Source: Siphonodentalium dalli (lineage: Eukaryota > Mollusca > Scaphopoda > Gadilida > Siphonodentaliidae). Taken from it: 64,000 bases of DNA. This document shows positions 1 to 9,758 of the stretch, in pieces. Location of the stretch: contig CP136069.1 in the NCBI GenBank assembly GCA_032622095.1, forward strand, positions 37,796,194 to 37,860,193. Direction: 5' to 3'. Below the pieces are notes generated by a model that had not been told where the DNA came from, did no database searches, and was given only the letters and a program-made list of their open reading frames with translations. Position numbers and translations under genes: made by a program. Within the stretch, counting starts at the first letter, position 1. The number at the start of each line of letters is the position of its first letter.

Positions 1-240
1 ATAAAAACAGTCCACATGACAGTTAATCCTTATATCAATGGTTTTGACATGCAAAATCTCATAAGATGGGTGCTGTTATACAGGCTTTTATGTTATTTCG
101 CATGAACCCACTTCGAAGGCATTGAGTCATTGTACACCCCACCCCACCCCAATAGATAATGGTGTTTTCTGCGAATAAGCTGTGGCAATTGTCAATATTT
201 AGTTAATACTATGGGAGACTAGCTCGTATGTATAAGGGAC

Positions 241-291
241 TGCACTGGCACATTATCTAGAATGCTGCACCAGCGCAACTCCCGTCGTTAA
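241..291 (-). repeat. fragment related to the left end of the foldback element
   Basis: Read on the minus strand, this begins TTAACGACGGGAGTTGCGC and continues through a GGTGCAG core to TGTGCCAGTGCA. The array copy at 12503-12562 has the same order of blocks (TTAA, GACGGGA, TGCGCTGGTGCAG, AGAT, TGTGCCAGTGCA) with a few substitutions and small indels. It is therefore a diverged, inverted, dispersed relative of the TTAA-ended foldback element outside the array. Confidence 0.6.
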
Positions 292-419
292 ACCGTACAT
301 GAAGAATCCAGCCACGGTGTTTAATTTGAGGCATGAAGTTTGCGATTCGCTGTAGAAGCATACAGCAGAAGAAAATAACAATATTTGAGATGATGAATTT
401 ATTTCATTCTAATGGTGAT

Positions 420-506
420 GTAGTTAGTCTAATACATTGATGGTAGTATTGGGTCTTCATTGGGTAGTTAGTTCAATACATCGATGGCAAATATGAGTCT
501 TGGTTG
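420..506 (+). repeat. two-copy tandem duplication, period about 44 bp
   Basis: The motif GTAGTTAGT followed by AATACAT, GATGG and GTCTT occurs at 420-463 and again at 464-506 with several substitutions. It is an old local duplication with no visible function. Confidence 0.55.
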
Positions 507-1141
507 ATAAGCACATGACGCAGCTACCGGTCACCAAGTAACTTCCAAATCTCCAAACCACATTTCCTCTGAAAAAGACAAGTGTTCAATATACGTGAAG
601 GTCATAATTTCTGGATAATTGAATCCATAAAGAAATAATTCAACATAATGTTGGTAAATAAGTTAAGAAAAATAATTCTTAACCCTTCCACCACAATTCA
701 TGATACAATAACATTAAATTCTAACCAATTCACATAATTCATAGTTTGCATCCTGATCTAGGAACTCTAGCAAAACTTGAGATACAGTAAATGTCTTTGG
801 GGAGTATATGAGTGCAGTGGTTCTAATATACCTGGGCGTTGCCAAGAAGAGGACCAACATGACCATGGCTTCGCCCGGATAATATAAATTTATTATACAG
901 ATATGCATGTATTTTTCCACCGATATAAATGTACTATATTATCCAATAAACTATTTAATGAATTGAGCATGGTTTGGAGTTGATAATTTAGTGCCGCTTG
1001 GGAGTGTTGTAGTAACCTCCGCTTCGCGTTGGCAACTACCAACCTCTACTAGAGCGCACCAGTCATATTTCATTTCTGACTCTGTCACCGGCTGTGTACT
1101 AGTCTGTGTTTCTATATTTAGCATGGGGTTTTCCAGCAAAA

Positions 1142-1303
1142 ATGGCGAAACCCGAGCGCTCCAAAGTCAAATTTTCTATGTGCATTGAGAACAATTCCCG
1201 CACTGAACATAATGACAGAATGGAAAATCAGAGCGATAGTTTTGTTGACGATTTTCGCAAGCTACAATTCAAAATGGCAGCAAATTATAACTCTTGTGTT
1301 TGA
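1142..1303 (+). CDS. small ORF, 53 codons, possible exon or relic
   Basis: The ATG at 1142 sits in a fair animal start context (AAAAATGG). It opens a 53-residue, charged and hydrophilic peptide beginning MAKPERSK and ending at TGA 1301-1303. Composition is more protein-like than the surrounding AT-rich DNA, and a second open stretch in another frame follows to about 1509, where GGGAG|GTAAAC resembles a splice donor. I recognise no family. It may be a first exon, a decayed gene or chance. An in-frame ATG further upstream (1106) would add 12 residues. Confidence 0.18.
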   Translation: MAKPERSKVKFSMCIENNSRTEHNDRMENQSDSFVDDFRKLQFKMAANYNSCV

Positions 1304-1556
1304 CTTGCCGTGCGAGTTGTGACAGTGTCGTACACGTGCGTTTAGACGTTTGTGATGATAACGTAATTGGAGAACCGAATCACACCGTTTCGAAATATAG
1401 TTCTTCGGTTTTAGTGGGACATTTCAAACTTACGGTCCAAATTTACACACATTTTGTGTGTAAAATTTCGCCGGTATCTGCGGTCTTACCGAGTCGTCAA
1501 GGGAGGTAAACCCTGCATGGAGTTTGGGCAACTACATCACTCCCACCTGGCACTAA

Positions 1557-1593
1557 GTTGGCGTAGTCAACTACAAGACATGCTCTATTCATT
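1557..1593 (+). repeat. dispersed fragment also found in every array unit
   Basis: This segment (TTGGCGTAGTCAACTACAAG and onward) matches 11397-11433 of the first array unit with about four mismatches over 37 bases. The shared part is short, so it is a relic of a dispersed repeat lying both outside and inside the array. Confidence 0.55.
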
Positions 1594-2512
1594 ATATTGT
1601 ATTGAACAACGTGTGTTATCAACAACGCTGGTGACATATTGCCTTATATATGGAGGCCTGTTACATTTACGAATCTCGCAATTCGAAGTTGATTTGCAAC
1701 GTGTTCAAGATCAAATTGACATGTTCACTGTGTTCACTCACATTATAAATATTTCAACCTGGTATATCACAACGAAGTGACCACAACGAAGAAGGAAAAT
1801 CTTACCATTTAGAAATGTACAAAAACAAACGAAAATAAGGACGCGAATTTGTCAAATTTGCATCCGGTAGCCGAGCGACTTTTTGAGACAAAGTAAAATA
1901 CGGAAGCGCTGTTGTGTATAACGTTTATAATTAAACGACCGCAAAGATTCCGCTCACAGTACGAACAACAAAACCAAAAATTCTGGAAATTTGGTGAACT
2001 CAGCTAACTCCGTATAACGCAAACAATATCGAATGTTCAATCATTTAGCAATTCAATTCAATTATTTATTCACTCAAATCGTCAAATATGACACAATAGG
2101 GCGTGGTGGTATACAATTGAACAGTGCATATCATTTCTGTGCAAATTACAAAAGTGGTGCGCGGTGAAAATTACACATATTTTAATTAAACAGTTGATTG
2201 AGAACAGCCCATGGTTGTACAAAAGACGGATTTTGATGTATTGCGTATATAGTATGCCTCAGGAGTTTTTGAATAAAATCAGGACCCGTCTAATGAATAC
2301 AGAAAGGTTTTCAAGGTTTTACGTCGTTTACATTAAAATGTTCGCTTAATTTGATGGTGTTTGGTCTACAATAATAGTATTTGTTTATGTATTTGACTCG
2401 CAGGTCTTTTAAACACGGGCATTGCAATATTAGGTGGAATTCGTCCCCTACATTTGTACCACATAGGGTACATAGCATGAATCACAAGTGTTCAACTGCA
2501 AGCGCAAAGCCG

Positions 2513-2776
2513 TGACGTCACAAACGTAATATGGCCGGGACTACATGTGTGTAGTGGACTACATGTGAGAAGTGTCCGGGTGTAGTGTCGACCATCTTAC
2601 GATCGAACACTACACGGAATAGGGGTACAGCTATCAGCCAATCAGAAGGCGGGTAAGTCACGTGAGATACAATATAATTATATATCTCCGATCGACAGCC
2701 ATCATATATATAGCTCCGCATTGAGCCCCGCCTAGTATAAACTACCTGGACTATATACATGTACATAAACTCAGTT
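2513..2776 (+). promoter_or_regulatory. possible RNA polymerase II promoter
   Basis: Several animal promoter motifs fall in order on the plus strand: a full CRE (TGACGTCA, 2513-2520), a CCAAT box in CAGCCAATCAG (2635-2645), an E-box CACGTG (2659-2664), a GC box GCCCCGCC (2725-2732), a TATA box TATAAAC (2736-2742) and an initiator-like TCAGTT (2771-2776). The first ATG downstream (2801) opens only 11 codons, but CACTG|GTAACAG at 2829-2840 could be a splice donor after a short first exon. The motif order and spacing are suggestive. No downstream exon could be confirmed, so the call is tentative. Confidence 0.35.
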
Positions 2777-3903
2777 GGTGAATACGAGCCCTAGAGTTCA
2801 ATGGAGACTTTTTGCACAATGAACTACCACTGGTAACAGTAACGAATAGCTATTATATTAACCATATAAAGAAATCGTAGCTTTTATAATTGTGTAAAAA
2901 CCAACAGACAGGGAATTTTATGATCCATCTGCATCATCACCTGTATAGCTGTAGCAACACGAACCACCCGGTTTGAAGTGATTGGTAGAATTTGGTAGTG
3001 TGTGTTTATCGGGAGATACTCACCATCAATCATCAGTGCAGTCAGCAAGTGAGCTAGTGGTCGATGATGTAATGTCCTCCGACGAGCTGCTGGTGCTGGT
3101 ACAACTGCGTTTTCCCCGGTTCTACAACAGAGGAGTATATCGCGCATGAAGAATTGTATGGATCTCGATTGTCTTGCGACTACGAGGATGTTATCCCCCA
3201 GCGAGATGCTTTTCCATATTGACATCTGCCTCCCGAGTCCTGATTCAATATCGGATTTCGCATTTGTGGAAAAGTGCAGATTCACAGGGCCCTAATTTAT
3301 GAAGGGTTTGTTAATCGGTAAGATGGCATTAAACTGTAACTGTACTAGGGAACCGAGATTATTACTTATAATTACATCTCGGTGAAAATATCAACATGAA
3401 ATTGCAATTTGAGTTGGAGATATTGCTAATTATTGGAAACTTCATAGTGTTGAAATGATTACACTCAATGTTCACTCCTGCTCTAATACATCATGTAATA
3501 TCCCTACTTGTATATTTATATGTATTGTAGAATGCGATACTTTCGATGATTCATGTAGACGTTTTCACGCTGGTTTTGGTGCCACGAATGCCATGCATGT
3601 TTGGTGTAAACATATGTTTATTTTCAAATCCAACATAACATAATATACAGATGATACAAATATGCTAAAATAGAAGAGTTAATGTATGGAAATGGGGATC
3701 AGACAACAAGCCCGAGGGCTTATATGAAGTATTCTCCTCTTTGGCGACATGCCCCTTCCCCAATAAGTGAGGGAGGGGTATCGATCAGACGGGAAAGGAT
3801 TGTATAATGTTTTTTAGGAGAAATGGAGATATATAACTAAGTTTGAGTTAGGGATGGAAACTGGGAGAAGATAGTGTTAGGGATAGCAAGAGGCGGGGAG
3901 TGT

Positions 3904-3909
3904 GAGAGA

Positions 3910-3998
<89 letters not shown>
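3904..3998 (+). repeat. (GA)n microsatellite
   Basis: About 95 bases of nearly uninterrupted GA dinucleotide, broken by GGG near the start and GATGA in the middle. It creates a spurious Ser-Leu ORF on the minus strand. Confidence 0.97.
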
Positions 3999-4003
<5 letters not shown>

Positions 4004-4622
4004 TGTTTCGTCTGGCTGAATGAACACCGAAGACACGCGAAATTCAACTGACTCTCTATTCCAAAAATAAACTTGGTGACACGTGGAGTTTTGGCTAAAT
4101 CGTTTAACATTTGGAAATGTCATGACTTGACTTGAAACATATTTTATTTGCATAATATACAAAAGGGACTGGGGCACAATTTCTTACAACTTATGAAGCA
4201 CCTCTCCCAATACAATATAGCAACACACATGAAATCAAGATGACGATACAAACGTATTTACATGGTGATAAGTTTTGAGGTACGTAATATGTATTGCCTT
4301 CCAGAGATTATCGGGCTAGAACGAGGTTGGCTACTGGTCGAGGAAAATTTGTATTTAAGAAATGCCACTACATAATAGATGTTTGGTACGATTGGTGCGA
4401 GTGCTAATATAATTAGCTGTTATTAGTATTTGTATTATGGAGGCAAAATTAATGAAACACTTGTATTCGATTTTGTTGTTACTGTTGTGCTCTGGAGGCC
4501 AATACAGATAATTAATCAGAACGAAATGTTCGAATGTGAGATTTGTCCATATGTGAGGTGACTGCCACGTGACAAATTTTAATTCTAATTCCGCGGAAGC
4601 AATTTTAACCGGATTCGAAAGT

Positions 4623-4722
4623 NNNNNNNNNNNNNNNNNNNNNNNNNNNNNNNNNNNNNNNNNNNNNNNNNNNNNNNNNNNNNNNNNNNNNNNNNNNNNN
4701 NNNNNNNNNNNNNNNNNNNNNN
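4623..4722. other. assembly gap, 100 N
   Basis: Exactly 100 unknown bases, the usual placeholder for a gap of unknown size. It lies directly at the junction between the single-copy flank and the first array unit, so the true junction and the number of missing units cannot be known from this sequence. Confidence 0.99.
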
Positions 4723-5420
4723 TACCCAAGTTACCGTGACGATGTTCACCGATTTACCCGTACCCGTTCCCATCGGACGGGGTGTCGCAAACTCGCTATT
4801 AACGGAATGCCAGAAAAGAAGATACACAGATGCAGATGTTGGAGCCATGCAGATAAAACTGAAAGTTCGACGATGGACACACGAGAGAGAGAAATCAAGA
4901 ACTATCGACTTAATCTTAACAAGGCATCGCAACGGAAATCAGGTATATATATATATGTTAAATGACATTAATCGACTGTAAGTGAAAGATAAAGGGGAGA
5001 TTCATAACAATAACCGTAGACAACGAGAAATTTGTGCTGGTTTGAGCATGAAATATTGGGATTCTGTTAAATCAGTGGAACTAGAAGGTGTCGTGTGGAA
5101 ATGAATCTATCATCTATGATAATTCTGAAGAGAACTATGCCAGTGAATTGTTGACCGTTTCAAAATCCAAATGCATGGTGGACAGAGATTCATTTATCCG
5201 ATATATACCAGAAGGGCTTTGGATTCGTGATGGATGAGGATGTCGACTAAATTAAGGCAGGGATTTTCTCAGAAGTCACAGGCAATGATGTTGTTCTGTG
5301 ATAACCAATAATACACCACACGACACACACATGTCCGAAAGTTTCACTATCAACATTTAATTTAGACGACTGCTTCTATTTTTTATATAAAACTCCTGCA
5401 ATCGACTATCATTGCCAGGA
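4723..5420 (+). other. exon-like open stretch and unassigned DNA of unit 1
   Basis: In units 2, 3, 5, 6 and 7 one plus-strand frame is open from just after a TGA to a CAG|GTATAT splice-donor-like site (14447-14668 in unit 2). It encodes a Lys/Arg-rich peptide containing KRRYTDADVG and RRWTHEREKSR. In unit 1 the same frame is shifted upstream by an extra G, giving instead an ATG-started 81-codon ORF (4736-4981). No family is recognised. It could be a transposon or gene-exon relic. The rest (5000-5420) shows nothing I can name. Confidence 0.2.
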
Positions 5421-5523
5421 GTGGCTGTGGATCAGTTGGTGAAGTGCATGACATAATAGGCCAACATAAGCGTCCAGCGATGACGAACTTGTATTGGTTC
5501 GAATCCTGATTTGTGATCCACCC
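5421..5523 (+). mobile_element. tRNA-derived SINE-like element, unit 1
   Basis: A polymerase III B box is perfect (GGTTCGAATCC, 5496-5506). An A-box-like TGGATCAGTTGG lies at 5428-5439, 57 bases upstream, a spacing wider than a plain tRNA but normal for SINE heads. The outer ends GTGG and CCAC pair only partly, so a working tRNA is unlikely. Polymerase III transcription is possible by family knowledge but not shown. Confidence 0.55.
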
Positions 5524-6576
5524 ACATGGAATATAACCATACATAGTAAAGACTATCAACTGTGTGTCAGTTACTGTGTCACTTCAGTTATTATGTAAAA
5601 TAACTCAATATTTAAGGTATTATATATAATAACTGACGAGATCAGTTATTATAATTGTTTACTGATTTCAGTTATTAAACAAAATAATTAATCACACGTT
5701 TTTAACTGTAACATATACGTGTGTGAGTCTGTGTGTTGCTTTCCTGAAGTTGGTGGTTTCTACGGGCATTGTGGTGATTTTCAGAATAACCCCTTCTATA
5801 CTGAATGGATTCTCCAATCAGTTACAACAATATACATTCGAATTGTCTGTCGTTCATTTGGAGGGGTATTCATGTAATAAAAGCAGACGACAGACATACG
5901 ATCATATAATACACTTATAGCTGAATGATTCATATTCGTTGGTGAGAATTGTTCAGATTATAAGTTCAACGTCTGTTGAACGTATTATCTAAGCGTTTCC
6001 TAAGGGAACTCCTCACCAATGGGTATTTAGTATAAAAAGGGTTAAATTAACCATGGGTGCGGTCTCTTTCAACACCCGTAGACTGACAGCGTAGCTAGAT
6101 AAGATAAATATCAAGATACGGATGAGGTTTATTGACAATCAGGTCACATTCACATAAACAGAACATATGAGAAAGTATTAAGTGATTGATGCTGATTGGT
6201 GAAATAAAAGTGATGCAACTTCCTTAATGTTCACGTCCAACAGTCATCAGCTATAGGACATTGCATTAAAGGGCCTACATGGTGCTATATCATAAGAGTT
6301 GCATGAAAGAGGAAATTATATACATGATCGCATGAAGTGTTATTAGGCTGAAATACTGAGTTACTTATTGGACTTGAAGATTAAAGGCCTATCTAGCCAG
6401 TGACTTAATTCCAAATGCTACAATATAAAATGCTACAATATGTGTTACAAGTTATATATCTTGTGGAAAACAATATGACGAAATATGAGTAGAAGCTCAA
6501 CAGTGAGGTAACAGTGAAAGTTGTCCAAGATACATATAACACAATCGAACTATATGTAAATAAATGTAATATAGTA
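5524..6576 (+). other. AT-rich spacer with a short hairpin, unit 1
   Basis: No gene is visible. A perfect 12-bp stem with a 5-base loop lies at 5625-5653 (arms TATAATAACTGA and TCAGTTATTATA) within a cluster of TCAGTTATT motifs. A smaller inverted repeat, GTTCAAC...GTTGAAC, occurs near 5963-5980. The remainder to 6576 holds nothing I can support. Confidence 0.5.
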
Positions 6577-6607
6577 TTAACCCTTTACCCAACAGAAGGG
6601 CCCTGTG

Positions 6608-6674
6608 CCAATGCATTCTCTTATATATGCGAGTCGACCATAGGTCGCCTCGCATATATAAGAGAATGCATTGG
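6608..6674 (+). repeat. 67-bp palindromic hairpin, orientation A
   Basis: Near-perfect palindrome: 33-base arms around a single central T with 31 of 33 positions pairing; the mismatches are a T/C pair seven bases from centre and the A/A pair beside it. The loop side reads GAGTCGACCATAGGTCGCCTC. Further copies: 16334, 16472, 22484, 22771, 23323, 23876, 26058, 26196, 32207, 32494, 33048, 39604, 39891, 40443, 40996, 43178, 43316, 49330, 49617, 50169, 50723, 52905, 53043, 59056, 59343, 59895, 60448, 63128 and 63276 (starts, each 67 bp). With the six in unit 1 the total is 35. Confidence 0.95.
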
Positions 6675-6745
6675 CTTAACACATTAAAAATTATAAAATT
6701 GTTAAAGAATGTAAGAAAAAATGATAAAAAAAGATTTTTTTTAGG

Positions 6746-6812
6746 ACAATGCATTCTCTTATATATGCGAGGCGACCTATGGTCGACTCGCATATATAAG
6801 AGAATGCATTGG
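6746..6812 (-). repeat. 67-bp palindromic hairpin, orientation B
   Basis: Same palindrome in reverse orientation (GAGGCGACCTATGGTCGACTC at centre), with the first base changed from C to A. With the copy at 6608 it forms a larger inverted repeat separated by 71 bp. Confidence 0.95.
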
Positions 6813-6966
6813 CACAGGGCATAACTGTAACTATCACAATGTGGTCAAGGAGCCGGTTCCAATGATATCCATATTTGTATGGTTTTATTGAGACAGACCC
6901 AAGATAATTTAGGCTGTTGCAGCTTTATTTGGCCGGTTTTGGCCGGTTTGTTGGGTAAAGGGTTAA

Positions 6967-7377
6967 TTAATTAAAACATATCTAAAACTTTCCTACTGAT
7001 AGTGAAGGTCATCAACTGCCCCTTTCTTGTAAATGGGAGTTGTGAAGCTGTGGGAACATATTGATGGAAAATCTCCAGAGGATAAAATCCTATTGAATAC
7101 ATGACATATAGGGGTTTACACAATTCCAAGGATGAGCATTGTCGTATAATCACGTTCTGACTCCATGCATTGTTACAGTGTAGACTGTAACTTTTTGCTG
7201 GCCTTGAACACGACATTCTCGATTGCTAACATTGGTTTTTCCAGGCACAGGCATGACACGAACGCCGCTGCATAACAAACAACCATCATCGAAATATATA
7301 CTTGTATCTGAAATTAAGAACAGTAAATTGTAATAGTATACCTGATGTGACTTGCTCTCGTTCTGGTTGGCTTTAAA
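6967..7377 (+). other. spacer upstream of the 163-codon ORF, unit 1
   Basis: No gene is called. This would be the 5' region of the ORF at 7378. It contains TATATA at about 7299-7305, roughly 75 bases before the ATG, but no clear initiator or CCAAT box. The minus-strand 81-codon open frame here shows no protein family and is frameshifted in the diverged copies. Confidence 0.4.
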
Positions 7378-7869
7378 ATGGACTCTTACTCACTTACAAT
7401 TGTCTTTCTATTGATAGTAATATACTCAATTCTCACAATCGGATTGACTCCTGAAGATATGACCAATATGAAACTCCCTTGTACGCGCAATATCGGCATA
7501 TCATTAGACTTATTCATTAAAGCCTCTTGGTGGTTTGAGCTCCAACATGTACCAAATATTATTCGCTTTTTATTTTTATCCCAGTATCGAAATAGGTCGA
7601 TACATAATTCAATTACCTTTCTACGGGCATTATATGTCCCAGAAATACGCATCGGAGTCATAAAAAGTACAAATTTGAACACGGTGTTTGGGTCCAAAAA
7701 CAAACAACACCCATGTACACGGCATGGAACAGAAAAGAGAATTCAGTGTTGGTATGTTCATGATATGGTAGAAATAAAGAGCGAATGTTACACTTCTGTG
7801 CGAGAAATTGAAAACACCTGGACAATAGCTGTGACCATGGGAAATATTGTTCAGAGCACATGCAGCTGA
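7378..7869 (+). CDS. hypothetical small membrane or secreted protein, unit 1
   Basis: This 163-codon single-exon ORF is the most protein-like in the unit. Residues 7-23 form a strongly hydrophobic stretch (IVFLLIVIYSILTIGL) after a short polar start, as in a signal peptide or signal anchor. The remainder is mixed and polar, with cysteines at 35, 113, 124, 137 and 162 and one N-glycosylation sequon (Asn72-Arg-Ser). The frame is closed by TGA eight codons or so upstream with no earlier ATG, so Met1 is the only start. No AATAAA signal is obvious close downstream. I recognise no family. Between array copies most base changes alter the amino acid and one copy has a stop, which points to weak or no constraint. 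It may be a real recent gene or a chance ORF preserved by recent duplication. Confidence 0.35.
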   Translation: MDSYSLTIVFLLIVIYSILTIGLTPEDMTNMKLPCTRNIGISLDLFIKASWWFELQHVPNIIRFLFLSQYRNRSIHNSITFLRALYVPEIRIGVIKSTNLNTVFGSKNKQHPCTRHGTEKRIQCWYVHDMVEIKSECYTSVREIENTWTIAVTMGNIVQSTCS

Positions 7870-8236
7870 TATATCCATAGGTGCATGGTGTATTTAACAA
7901 CCTATCTTATACTCTTTTCCAAATTCCGCAGACAAAATTTCGAAGCTCGAATGGGCCATGTCCGTTTAATTTTAGTGATCTTACAAGTATCTCCTTAACC
8001 TAGATATTACATGTTTTGTTTTAAATCGTGAGGTCCGAACCCATGTATACGTGTACATCTTTGACTACTTTAACCACTTAAACCTGATATATCCTTTTTC
8101 TTATCAGCACTATACTCTTTACTCTTTACTATATTTTCATGAGAGCAAATCATCACGGGTAGAGGATCGTCAATAAGTTGCATAACTTGTACTCCAATCC
8201 CCTGTTGCCATATCACATGTATAATTATATCATACT
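7870..8236 (+). other. spacer, unit 1
   Basis: AT-rich sequence 3' of the ORF. I see short CTTTACTCTTTAC tandem words near 8113-8130 and no gene, terminator or polyadenylation signal I can defend. Confidence 0.4.
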
Positions 8237-8990
8237 AGAAGGTGACCCGACTTCGTCCGGGCTTTGACCTTGAATTGACCATTTTGAAGGTTAAGGTCAG
8301 GTGGGGTCAAACACCAACACCCCAAAAATGGTGGAAATCGGCCCAGCGGATACCGGGAAATCGGCCCAGCGGATAGCGAGATACCCTATGCATCAAATTT
8401 CGTCCGTAAAAATCCGCCAGTTTAACCCGATTTGATTTCCACTCAAGTATATAAACGCGCCTCATATACACACGCTCATTAATTATCAAGTTTCAACGTA
8501 AAGATAAATTACCATCGGTGCCCGAGATATCGCCAAGACGTCTGAAACAGTCAAATGCATCGGCCGGTTAAGCGTTAACGTGATCTAACGTTATGACCTC
8601 CAACGACGTCATAGGAGTTACGCATTGTTTTTATCCTGATGGAAGATAGTACCACTTCGTCTTGATAATTGAGACAGATAACTAAAACGGATACATACGC
8701 ATTATATATCGTTGGAAAGAGGGAACACGAAAGATTCTCACAGTGTCATTATTATGACTGGCATTTTATTATTCGCGCTGTTTCGAATCGATTTGTAAGC
8801 ACCGAACTCAAATGAAAGTCCCGTAACACAGCGTAAAAACAGATTTGACCTCGGCACGTGAAAAGTTGACCTCGGATCTGAAAATTAATATGCCTATGCC
8901 ACTTCCCGATCGATAGTATCCTCACATACGAAGTTTCATCGAAATCGGGTCGGCCGTTTTCGAGTTCATCGCGAACACACACACACACAC
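8237..8990 (+). mobile_element. retroelement-like block with AC tail, unit 1
   Basis: The block opens with AGAAGGTGACCCGACTTCGT and closes with TTTCATCGAAATCGGGTCGG, a short linker and (AC)8 at 8975-8990. A TTTCATCGAAATCGG phrase followed by a purine-pyrimidine microsatellite is the usual 3' end of RTE-type non-LTR elements and their SINEs in invertebrates. A 19-bp direct repeat (GAAATCGGCCCAGCGGATA) sits at about 8335-8385. There is no reverse transcriptase frame. Boundaries are estimates. Confidence 0.4.
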
Positions 8991-9218
8991 GCAGTCTAAC
9001 GCCGTGTGTCAATTGGGGTCTTTTGCGTCAAACCTACAACCGGGTTCTACCCTTTCCGCTGTTCCTACCACCTAGAAAATTCGGAAGTAGACACGGAAGG
9101 ACAACTGAAGCGTTTTCAGGCAAAAATAACTTTGTGTTTTTATAATCATAACTGGGCTCAGGTGTGACACATGTGTATGACAAATGGGAAAGTCATATGT
9201 AAATAAATGGCATCGCGC
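8991..9218 (+). other. spacer, unit 1
   Basis: No gene, repeat or regulatory signal recognised. In unit 4 the matching stretch carries 22 additional bases (35443-35464). Confidence 0.4.
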
Positions 9219-9758
9219 TTATGTGCACCGCAGTCAAATTGCGCTTCAGTTCAGCGCAAAGTCGCCGCACCGCAGTGCAATTGCGCTTGAGCGTGGTGCA
9301 ATGTAGCCGAACCACAGTGCAATTGCGCTTGAGCGTGGTGCAATGTAGCCGAACCGCAGTACAATTGCGCTTGAGTGCAGCGCAATTTTGCCGCACCGCA
9401 GTGCAATTGCGCTTGAGTGCAGCGCAATTTCGCACCAACACAGCGCAATTTCGCTTCAGTGCAGCGCACCACAGTGCAATTGCGCTTGAGCGTGGTGCAA
9501 TGTAGCCGAACAACAGTGCAATTGCGCTTGAGCGTGGTGCAATGTAGCCGAACCGCAGTGCAATTGCGCTTGAGCGTGGTGCAATGTAGCCGAACCACAG
9601 TGCAATTGCGCTTGAGTGCAGCGCAATTTCGCCGCACCGCAGTGTATTTGCGCTTGAGTGCAGCGCAATATCGCCGCACCACAGCGCAATTGCGCTTCAG
9701 TGCAGCGCAATGTCGTCGCACCTCAGTGCAATTGCGCTTCAGTGCAATGCAGCGCAAT
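9219..9758 (+). repeat. 42-bp GC-rich minisatellite, unit 1
   Basis: About 13 copies of a 42-bp motif built from GCAATTGCGCTTGAG, CGTGGTGCAATGTAGC or GTGCAGCGCAATTTCGCC, and CGAACCACAGT. Two submotif types alternate. Because 42 is divisible by three and the motif lacks stops in several frames, the array is open in five frames on both strands (94, 179, 106, 168 and 84 codons). It therefore makes protein-like repeats with no further support. Degenerate GCGCAAT words continue to about 9945. It stands out as GC-rich and rich in GCGC and CAATTG self-complementary words inside AT-rich DNA. Confidence 0.9.

Larger units (their letters stand above)
1..4622. other. single-copy flank left of the array
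   Basis: Sequence here does not recur elsewhere in the window apart from two short fragments (241-291 and 1557-1593). No ORF longer than 133 codons is present and none has a recognisable domain. The stretches 507-1010, 1600-2500, 3300-3900 and 4000-4620 show no gene, RNA gene or mobile element that I can support. Introns or intergenic DNA of an animal gene would look like this. Confidence 0.6.
6577..6966 (+). mobile_element. TTAA-ended MITE with two hairpins, unit 1
   Basis: The 390-bp element starts TTAACCCTTTACCCAACA and ends with the exact reverse complement TGTTGGGTAAAGGGTTAA. TTAA target duplications with termini beginning CCC are characteristic of piggyBac-type transposons, so this is a likely non-autonomous piggyBac-related MITE. 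It has no transposase. Inside it sit two 67-bp hairpins in opposite orientation (6608-6674, 6746-6812) and a GGCCGGTTTT direct repeat near the right end. Confidence 0.75.

Noticed and set aside
2884-3285. 133-codon ORF on the minus strand of the flank
   Set aside because: No domain, no start context and an unconvincing composition. Chance length is possible in this less AT-rich stretch.
3848-4177. Ser-Leu-rich ORFs on the minus strand
   Set aside because: Translation of the GA microsatellite.
4355-4932. ORFs of 124 and 115 codons across the N run
   Set aside because: They are open only because unknown bases were translated as X.
5421-5523. Functional tRNA gene
   Set aside because: The B box is perfect, but the acceptor stem pairs poorly and the A-to-B spacing and anticodon arm do not fit a tRNA.
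6497-6824. ORFs of 98 and 65 codons that encode the same peptide on opposite strands
   Set aside because: They are a by-product of the palindromic hairpins, which read alike on both strands.
7378-7869. Invertebrate IL-17-like cytokine
   Set aside because: Size, signal-like start and C-terminal cysteines prompted the idea, but the usual Cys-x-Cys and terminal Gly-Cys-Thr-Cys pattern is absent.
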